From: a virus
DNA: 35,058 nt
Reading direction: 5' to 3' (one strand)
IMG/VR virus record: IMGVR_UViG_3300044624_000956
Location: 1-35,058 of that record
This document shows positions 16,001-24,500 of the stretch, piece by piece. Position 1 is the first letter of the stretch, and each line of letters starts with the position of its first letter. The position numbers and the translations under genes are program-made. Under the pieces are notes generated by a model. The model saw nothing but the letters and a program-made list of their open reading frames with translations, had not been told where the DNA came from and did not search any database.

Positions 16001-18538
16001 AATCTTGGTGACAGCTCAGCAGAAGGAGGCAGCAGTTATTTGTTTGCTACTAATACTGCTCAAAGTGGCACAAACAGAATTATTGTGCTTGCAGGATCTG
16101 ATGTTAATCTACGTACATCATATCTAGGTGTACGCATAGTTATTAGTTCTGGAACAGGCGTAGGGCAGTATGGTTATATAGCGGAATATGAATATGCTAG
16201 CAAAACAGTAACGGTTGGCCTAGAAAGACAGCCACAGGTGTCTGCCACACAGACATTTAGTATTGGCAATCTAATACAGTTGACCAGTGCTAGTCACCTA
16301 TCACTGGGCGATCCGATTGTCTTCGTAGGCACTAAGTATGGAAACATTGTGGACTACACAACATACTATGTTAAAACCATTGATACTGCCACAAATAGAA
16401 TCACAATTAGTGCATTGGCAGATATCAGCACCACATTTGGTTTGGTCAACGGGGTGCCAACTGGGGGCAACGACGCTATGGTTGTGCATTGTGTGGGTTG
16501 GCAGCATTTTGTAGAAGGCACTCCTATACTGGCATTGCTTGATACTTCTACTAACTATTTCATAGAACCGAGACTCACATTCAGCAGTCCAGGATTTTCT
16601 ACTTCTAGCTCAACCTTGCCCGCTAACAGACAATGGACCAGTATAGCTTCCAATGCCAACAGATATGTTGCAGTAGCTCTGGACACTGCCGCAACTGCCT
16701 ACTCGGCCAACGGCACAACATGGCTTGCAGGAGCTCTTCCTACTAGTGCGTTGTGGACCAAGATCAAATATGTTGGCGGAGTGTTCATGGCCTTTGCATC
16801 TGGCGGCCAAGCAGCTAGAAGCACTGATGGTATTTCATGGTCGGCAATGACAATGTCATCCACTGCAGAATGGCGAGATGTGGCCTATGGGGTTATAGGC
16901 TCCGTGGGCACATGGTTGGCCGTGGCTGGCGGTAGCAACAAAGCTGCTAAGTCAACTGACGGCATTAACTGGTCAGCCTTTAATCTTCCAGAGGGAGCAG
17001 ATTGGAATGCAGTAGTTTATGGCAAAGGCAAATTTGTTACCACTGCTGCCAGTGACTCCAGCGTAACCGGTGCTGCATTTGCCTATACCAATGCCGCAGC
17101 TACCGCTTGGACACAGGGTACGATTCCACAAGGCAGTTATTCATTGGCCTATGGAAATAATAGATTTGTAGCACTATCCGGAGGATATGCTGGAGCCACT
17201 GAAGTATCAGTGAGTTTTGACGGTATAACCTGGACAGAAGGAACCATACAAGCACAAGATTGGCGTGCAATTACCTATGCTCAAGGAGTATTCTTAGCAG
17301 TGGCCACAGGCACAGCGGTGGCTGCCACATCCATAGACGGTAAAATTTGGGAATATCAAACACTAGGTGCTTCAGGTCCTTGGTGCGCCATAGGATTCAG
17401 TAACATTACCAAGCCAGGCAAATTTATAGTAATAGGCGGCCTTACAGAAAATTCAGTAGCCGGTAGATTGATCAGCACAGGAAAAACTGCACAAGGCCGA
17501 GCACAAGTGGTAGCTGGTAGAATTTCATCCCTGTATCTTTTCGAACCTGGCAGCGGGTATACATCAGCCCCTGCATTGGTTTTCACAGATCCCAACAACA
17601 GCGCAGAAGTTTCCACAGCAGTGAGAATTTCAAACGGAGTTCTAGGGCCGCCCACCATTGTAACCGCTGGTACAGCCTATGAAACGTTGACTACTACCAC
17701 AACTATCACAGGCGACGGCTACAGAGATCAATATCAAACAGGCAGTTCATTGGTTATAGATGGATTAGATCGACTGCCAGGTCCTGGTGACAACGTCACT
17801 ATTCTTGGCATCAACGATTACACATACAAATTATTGACCACAGAGATACTGGCTGGCGCCTTTCCTAACGCCACAGCCAGATTGACCATAGCCAAAGATC
17901 TTGGAAGAGAAGAATCTCCTGACCACGGTACTGGAATTGAAATACGACAAAAGTACAGTCAGGTACGACTAACTGGACATGACTTCTTGGATGTGGGATT
18001 AGGTAATTTTGAGCAGACCAATTATCCAAATACACTGTTTCCAAATGGCACAGTACTAGCGCCGCAAGATGAAATTAGAGAAAGTGATGGTGGTCGGGTG
18101 TTCTATACATCAACTGATCAAGACGGTAACTTCCGAGTTGGTGAATTATTTGCGGTTGAACAAGCTACAGGTACAGTAACTCTAAATGCCCAGTTTTTTG
18201 CATTATCTGGTCTTGAAGAATTGCGACTAGGTGGAGTTACTGTAGGTGGATCTGGTGTGGTAATCCGTGAGTTTTCAACAGACAATACATTTACTGCTGA
18301 CTCCAACAACATCATTCCTACACAAAAAGCCATCAAGGCCTATCTACAAGGTAGAGTATCTGGTGGTGGCGCAGATGCGGTAACTAGCCAATTAACAGCA
18401 GGTGTTATAGTGATTGGTCCAGACTCATTGTCAACAACTACAGGCGAAGAAATAATTTTTAATGCAAAAGTGAATATAAATGCCGGATTCGAAGGTTCGT
18501 ATCTGGCACAGTTTTTGTTTTTATCAAGCGGGGCATAA
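13001..18538 (+). CDS. Giant modular tail fibre protein 1 (1845 aa)
   Basis: Modules in order. (a) Residues about 8-455: eight copies of a W-x-G-x-W...Y..gDvV.YGG.vY....HTS repeat, resembling the carbohydrate-binding ChtBD3/CBM5-12 pattern. (b) About 535-600: GTSPQNPWRTVRYACE, then LPIRVPAFVAIVGDELR, a pectate-lyase-like parallel beta-helix entrance. (c) About 687-763: one helical module ending in DAVIYDIAYVGNYKT. (d) About 775-930: GTGLRNCTLRGLSG, GAYVSLDPGWG, DGDLHAGGNQTMVANDFTQI, beta-helix-like. (e) About 1087-1166: small 'D-P-I-V-F-x-G-T...YYV' beta module. (f) About 1200-1493: seven propeller-like repeats with NGTTW/TDGISW turns. (g) About 1654-1790: YSQVRLTGHDFLDVG, FYTSTDQDGNFRVGELF, NNIIPTQKAIKAYL, a block strongly conserved in marine phages. 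No protease or hydrolase motif was recognised. It is a host-recognition fibre by architecture. Confidence 0.85.
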   Translation: MAEFKLSRFKYTWHGEWTPGARYNPDYVVSYGGKVYVSLETHNSNTNFYADLDYYNNDSPPLLVPKWELIADGVSWLGDWTNSTYFKRGDTVKYGGVVYLCVTGHTSSPAIIYDAEGNVVSSPGLAAFASDTVNWTVQVSSQDWKIDWAVNTYYKINDVVRYGGIVYRCVDSHLSAADLAGGLEGSQAQWAVVSLSDDWRGDWTIDTRFKVNDVVKYGGNVYKCQLAHTSASNAADGLPADQAKWASLHVGVEYKGSWTASQIYKLNDVVKYGSYLYVATVFHTSGLDFDSIHWSVYCPGQEYDVVWTTTTVYQAGDIVSYGGNLYAAIEANTNQNPAVILSAWELLFENSRIRGDWTQIESYKIGDVVRRGGNVYLAHQDSVNQDPDFLNDDSTTNEDYWDLVIPGVRWRGVWSQDQIYLAGDTVVWVASSYRCLDKHLSSQTNRPDDDGEVGSTLEGRYWAKITDGNKINRMKNIGDLRTFGPTDDGSTVGYKALEIGTQGLTLGVINGEPQWDPLASTEKVYYVAEFGEDLPTAGTSPQNPWRTVRYACENITGYATVFVRTGVFDEILPIRVPAFVAIVGDELRSTVIQPANTVLTNDYILRILAAADYVKTMLNWIIRELPVGDPVLAIGSVVRGTIAQDFSGTPATSNEVLITTSLLDQFETRLETSNPASINGTNAITADAARLAARAQIVANKNFIKNETTLYIDAEFDDSTGALGTESPRWSTDLDRILDAVIYDIAYVGNYKTIEAANYFLCASDYDVNKVQNMFLMRDGTGLRNCTLRGLSGTLGAQSILGTRRPTAGAYVSLDPGWGVADSTAWVGTKSPYVQNVSTFGTGCIGFKIDGDLHAGGNQTMVANDFTQILSDGIGVWCNGTGKSECVSIFTYYNHIGYLCTTGGKIRGTNGNCSYGTFGAVSEGFDLAESPIEATVNNRYYEASTYQTLVDNNGGLMKLFYSHAGNEYTTATASILAAGTGGEFAFDDIRDGAVSEIRITNLGDSSAEGGSSYLFATNTAQSGTNRIIVLAGSDVNLRTSYLGVRIVISSGTGVGQYGYIAEYEYASKTVTVGLERQPQVSATQTFSIGNLIQLTSASHLSLGDPIVFVGTKYGNIVDYTTYYVKTIDTATNRITISALADISTTFGLVNGVPTGGNDAMVVHCVGWQHFVEGTPILALLDTSTNYFIEPRLTFSSPGFSTSSSTLPANRQWTSIASNANRYVAVALDTAATAYSANGTTWLAGALPTSALWTKIKYVGGVFMAFASGGQAARSTDGISWSAMTMSSTAEWRDVAYGVIGSVGTWLAVAGGSNKAAKSTDGINWSAFNLPEGADWNAVVYGKGKFVTTAASDSSVTGAAFAYTNAAATAWTQGTIPQGSYSLAYGNNRFVALSGGYAGATEVSVSFDGITWTEGTIQAQDWRAITYAQGVFLAVATGTAVAATSIDGKIWEYQTLGASGPWCAIGFSNITKPGKFIVIGGLTENSVAGRLISTGKTAQGRAQVVAGRISSLYLFEPGSGYTSAPALVFTDPNNSAEVSTAVRISNGVLGPPTIVTAGTAYETLTTTTTITGDGYRDQYQTGSSLVIDGLDRLPGPGDNVTILGINDYTYKLLTTEILAGAFPNATARLTIAKDLGREESPDHGTGIEIRQKYSQVRLTGHDFLDVGLGNFEQTNYPNTLFPNGTVLAPQDEIRESDGGRVFYTSTDQDGNFRVGELFAVEQATGTVTLNAQFFALSGLEELRLGGVTVGGSGVVIREFSTDNTFTADSNNIIPTQKAIKAYLQGRVSGGGADAVTSQLTAGVIVIGPDSLSTTTGEEIIFNAKVNINAGFEGSYLAQFLFLSSGA
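17954..17979 (+). repeat. 26-bp exact match shared with the second giant fibre gene (copy at 26379-26404)
   Basis: The 26 bases encoding part of YSQVRLTGH are identical in both giant fibre genes although most flanking codons differ at third positions. This is consistent with local gene conversion or recombination between the paralogs' C-terminal blocks. Confidence 0.8.
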
Positions 18539-18556
18539 TACCACTTGTGGGATTTG

Positions 18557-18564
18557 AATAAATA
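18557..18564 (+). promoter_or_regulatory. T4-type late promoter AATAAATA
   Basis: AATAAATA lies in the 52-base gap between the giant fibre genes, 26 bases before ATG 18591 and ahead of a GGAG ribosome binding site at 18581-18584. Confidence 0.5.
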
Positions 18565-18590
18565 TAATATGCAAGAAAATGGAGCTATAA

Positions 18591-21500
18591 ATGGCTGAAT
18601 TTAAACTAGGTAGATTGAGATTTGTATGGAAGTCAGACTGGGTAACCGGCACTACATACTTCAAAGATGACATCGTTGCTTATGGTGGCAAAACATTCTT
18701 ATGCGTGGTGGGTCATACTGCTGCCGCTGATTTTTACACCAATTTAGATAATATTCCCACTAAGTGGAATCAATTCAGTGACGGCCAAGATTGGAAAGGC
18801 AACTGGGGATCTTCAACGCTGTATAAAATCAACGACATAGTGAAATATGGCGGATACCTGTACATCTGTAATGACGGTCATACTAGTTCAAGCACACTAG
18901 AAGCTAATCAAGGCGATTGGGATATATTTGCAGAATCGTTTGATTGGCAAAATGCTTGGTCCACTGGTTATGTCTACAAGGTAAATGATCTTGTAAAATA
19001 TGGTGGTTACGTTTACCTATGTAACACAGGTCATACTTCAGCTGCCACCGCAGCATCAGGTCTTGAAGCCGATCAAGCCAAATGGGATCTATTCAACAAA
19101 GGACTTGATTGGAAAGGTGTATGGAGTACTTCGGTACGATACAAGGTGGGAGATCTTGTAAAGTATGGCGGAAAAACCTATGTGTGTAATCTACATCACA
19201 CATCAAATGCCAGCGCAGCATCTGGTCTTGAAGCCGATCAAGCCAAATGGGACTATTTCAATGAAGGCATAGAATACAAAGGACAATGGGTAACAGCCAC
19301 TAGATACAAAATTAATGATGTGGTAAAAAATGGTGGCGGTACTTATATCTGTGTGATTGAACACACAGGCGCCGGCAATTTTACCACAGACTACAATGCC
19401 GCACGTTGGAATCAATTTGTTGAAGGCATAGAATTTGAAGGTGAATGGTCCGCAGGCCCTACCTATCAACCAGGTGATATTGTACGCTACGGCGGCAACA
19501 GCTATATCGCTAAAACTGCACATATTTCTTCAGGTGGATCTCCTCCAAGCACCAATACCACTGATTGGGACCTGTTTACTACAGGATTTAGATTGCAAGG
19601 AGATTGGAATTCAGGCACAGCCTACAAGATTGGAGAGATTGTTCGCCTTGGTGGATACACCTATGTGGCCACAGCGGACAATACCAATCAGTCTCCGCCT
19701 AATGCCAGTTACTGGAGTCTGCTGAATCAAGGTATAGATTGGGAAGGTGATTGGGTATTAGCATCTAGTTACGTGTTAGGTGATGCTGTGAAGTTTGGAG
19801 CCAACAGCTACATTGCTGTTCAAGCACACACATCTACTACCGGCCTAGATAGACCAGACAACGACACTATCGGTGCCTATTGGAATTTGTTGACAGCAGG
19901 TAATGAAGAATCTGCACTGTCGGCCACAGGTGATCTAGTATATTATTCAGGTGGCGGACCCACAAGACTACCAGTTGGCGACGAAGGACAAGTTTTAACT
20001 GTTGAAAACGGTTTGCCTACTTGGAATTACTTTGGTCAAGTGGCCAAGGTGTTTTATGTTGCGCCACACGGAGTAAATTCTCCTGCGCCAACATACGGAG
20101 TCACTGTGGACAAGCCATGGGCCAGCGTAAGGTATGCCTGTGAGCAGATCACTAATGGTACAGAATATCCTAATGCTGCCTATTTGCTCAAGCAGAACAG
20201 AACATTTATACAAAAAGAAATTGTAGAATATGTGAATTATCAAATCACCTATTACACAACCACAGTGCCTACACCGTCCAGCATTTGGTACAACTTTGTA
20301 AACGACAGTATTTCCGCATGCCAACGCGACATGGGATTAATTGTTGATGCCATTGTACATGATCTTACACATACTGGCAATGTTAAAACTCTTGAAGCCA
20401 CTGAATCTTATTTTTCAGCAGGTGTATTGATTGCAGCTATCAATGATGAAGAGTTTCAATTAATTGAGGCAGTGAACTACGGACTTGTATTAATATCTCG
20501 TATACTGGCTAATCTTGCTCCAGCTCAAAACTATCAAACACTTAATGGCATTGGCGCAGGCAGTAGAATCAAACAGATTATTGATGCTGCATATACTGCT
20601 GAAGCCACTGCTTACACTCAGTGCGAGTCGTTGGCAGGCATACTCACAGCAGCGTTGGCCGCAGGTGTAGACACCGGTCTTCCAGTGTTGAATACTCCCG
20701 GATATACCCTACAGGTCAAGACCGGACAATACTATGAAGTATTGCCAATTCCAGTTTTTCCAAACACAGCCGTTGTAGGTGATGAACTGCGTTCTACTAG
20801 AATTAGTCCTGCAGGCAGCTACACATCAGCCAATGACAAAGCCAAATCAATTGCTACTTTGCAAAGACTGCAATCCATCACAGATGAAATTATTACCAAT
20901 GCGGCAGTTACTCCTACAACAGGAAATATAGCCACACAGGACACCACATCACAAAAAGCAGGTAATGTAGGTAGTGCAACAGCAGTGTCTTCAGTGTCTG
21001 CAAACGCTGCTGAAATCAAAGACATTGTTACAAACAATACTCCAAATGCCTATGTAAAACCAACTCCAACAGGCGGAACTGGTAATGCATTTACCGCAGG
21101 ATACTTTGATGCTGCTCGTTTGATCAATGCTAACAAGGCGTTCTTGCAAGACGAAGTCAGCGAGTGGATACTGGCACAAATTGCTGCAAGTACCGTAGGA
21201 TTCGTTGGATTTACCTATACCGGCACACGTAGAACTAAATGTGAACGTGATGTAGGACTGATTGTTGATGCAGTGGTCTATGATTTGACCTACGGTGGAA
21301 ATCTAGCAACTCAAATTGCTGCTAGATCATACTACAGTCTTGGCGTATTCCTTGAGCCAGCAGCAGAACTAGCACCAGCATTGGCAGTACAATTACGTAT
21401 CAAAGATATCATTGACAATATTGCCACAGGCGATACTGCCGGTTGGACAAAAACTACAGCACTATCACAAGATGTTTCTGGTACAGCAGGATCAGCGCCA

Positions 21501-24500
21501 GCAGCTACCGCTGCTCAAGCACGTATTCAAGAAATATATGATACCATTAACACTGGTACTGAACCAACTACCATAGTACCAGATATCACTTGGCCAGCTG
21601 CTGCTTTGATCACTGCTAGAACAGCATTGAACACTGCTAGAACAACTATTCGCAGCAATGCCGTACAGCATGTGAAGAAATTATTTCCTACATTGAGTTT
21701 TGACGAAACACTGTGTTCACGTGATGTGGGATATATGGTAGACGCTCTAGGATTTGATCTAATGTTTGGATCAAACTTTTTGTCAATACAAAGTGGACTG
21801 TCATATCAAAGAGGCACTACATCAACACTGGTGGTTCTAAATTCACAACTAGCAGCGCAACAGGCTGTGATTGATTTTATATCTGTTGAAGCACAAAAAA
21901 TTGTGGCTACAGGAGCTGTGGTACTGGCTGACGGACTGTGGACTGATATCATCAACTATGCCAATACCGGCACAGTGCCGCTTACTGTTGGCACCAATAG
22001 TCCCACAGAAGATCTTGACAGAATTAACGGTGCAAAAATACTGCAACTAAACAAAGAATTTATGGTTGCAGAAGCCAATGCCTATATTGCTGACACATTC
22101 AAGGCCACAGTAACATCGTCAGACGCCGCTACTGATGTATTCACCTGCAGTTCACAGACATGGATGGTAGCTGGAGACACAGTGAGATTCACAGGCACTG
22201 TGTTTGGCGGAATTGCTATTAACACAACCTACTATGTTTTGTCAACAGGACTAACAGCAACAACATTTAAGGTTTCAACCAGCCTAAACGGCACAGCAGT
22301 TGATCTTGGTGCGGCATCAGGCTCAATGGTAGTCAAATGGTATTACAATTCTGCTAGCTGTGAAAATGATGTTCGCAACTATATTGAATCTATTGCCTAT
22401 GACATGGTATACACAGGCAACTACAAATCAGTTCTAGCTGCTAGATACTATAGAAATTCATTAACTGGATCTAAACTTGAAGATCTGTTCTACTTCAAGA
22501 ACGGATCAGGTCTACGCAATTGCACACTGACTGGACTCGACGGCAGTTCCGATGGTACCAATACAGGATATCAAAGTGCGTTGACTACTACGGCCAACGA
22601 ATACGGCACCTACAGACCACGTGCAGGAGCCTATGCATCACTAGATCCAGGCTGGGGTCCTAATGACACCAGTGCATGGGTAACCAACAAATCAACCTAT
22701 GTTCAAAACGTTACCACATTTGGTATCGGTTGCGTGGGTCAGAAAATTGATGGCAGCTTACACGCAGGCGGCAATGATTCTATCGTGTCCAACGACTTCA
22801 CCCAGGTATTGAGTGACGGTATTGGAGCATGGATTACCAATCTAGGTCGTGCAGAACTTGTGTCAGTGTTCTCTTATTACAACTACATCGGCTATCTAGC
22901 TGAAAATGGTGGTAAGATTCGTGCTACTAACGGTAACAACTCATACGGAACATTTGGTGCTGTAGCAGAATTCATAGATATTTCAGAAACACCTGTCACA
23001 GGTACAATCAACAACAGAGGCACAGAAGCCGATGTTCGCAGTGTGCTCACAGACGGCACTCAGATTCTACTGCATGAATTTGGCAATGCTGGTTCGGAAA
23101 ATTCATCTGCATCATTTACCATAAGCGGTACTGGAATTTCAGTGGCCACTGTGGCAGATGAATTTAGAGATGGAGCTGTATTTCAAGTAAGACTGACAGA
23201 TCCAGGAGATTCTACTGGTCCTGGCGGAGTTGGTTACATCACAGCTCAAAGTCTAGCACAGGCAGGAAACACAACTCAAATTACCCTGGCAGCTTCTGAT
23301 ATCAACAGTTCAGCAGCCTATGTTGGCATGAGCATTTACATGATTGGCGGCTTAGGAGCAGGTCAATACGGATACATAAACTCCTACTCCGCAGCCAGCA
23401 AAGTGGCCACAGTGTACAAAGAAAGCACAGGCACCCCAGGTTGGGATCATGTGATACCAGGTACACCTATTGTGGCTGCCATGGATCTTACTTCTAACTA
23501 TCAGATCACTCCTAGACTGCAATTTTCAGCACCACCCTTTACCAAAACCACTGCCGACTTGCCAAGCAGTCAAACATGGTCAGATGTGGTGTTCGGTGAT
23601 GGATATGCTGTTTATAGTGGTGTGGCTTCAACAGTATCAAGCGGCTCAGGTAGCTTGGCCACATTCAACGTCACTAGACGCTATGGCATCTACTCAGTAA
23701 CTATACAGGCCGGCGGAGTGTTGTATACGGTAGGAAATACCTTGACCGTTCTAGGATCAAGTCTAGGCGGCACATCTCCTGCCAATGATATCACAGTCAC
23801 AGTAGCCGCAGTTACTTCGCCTGGTGGCGCAATAACTAGATTTACCAGCAGCGGAACAGCAGTAACAGCCAAATTTGTAGCCATAGCAGGCGGTGTAAAT
23901 TCATCTACTAACGCAGCCGCTACCAGTCTAGACGGCATAACATGGACAGCAATGACCATGCCATCGTCACAGCAATGGTCAGCCATTGCCTACGGTGTGG
24001 TCAGCAATGTCAGCTATTATGTGGCAGTGGCTAGAGAAAGCTCAGTGGCTGCATATTCTAGAGATGGTGTAAATTGGACAGCTTCCAATCTAAATGAAGT
24101 TGCTGACTGGTGCGACATTGACTACGGCAACGGTGTATTTGTTGCTGTATCAGAAAGTGATTCTAGTTCAACATTCAGAGCATGGAGTTCAGACAACGGC
24201 ATTAATTGGAACACCACTACATTCGCATCGGGCGCCAAGGCCATTGCCTATGGTTTCAGCAGATTTGTTGTGGTAGAAGGCAACTTCTCCAACGCAGTGG
24301 CATATTCAACCAACGGTGCTACATGGACAGTGACCACATTGCCAAGCAATGATGACTCTACAGAATCAAACTGGGTAGACATTGCCTACGGTAATGGACG
24401 CTATGTTGCAATTTCAGATAGTTCTGCAATGGCAGCATACAGTTTCAACGGTGCCACATGGTACAAGAGCAACTTGCCTAGCATTGCTGAATGGAGTTCT

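Noticed and set aside
18541-18550. Palindrome CCACTTGTGG between the giant fibre genes considered as a terminator
   Set aside because: The loop would be two bases and no T-run follows; too weak to call.
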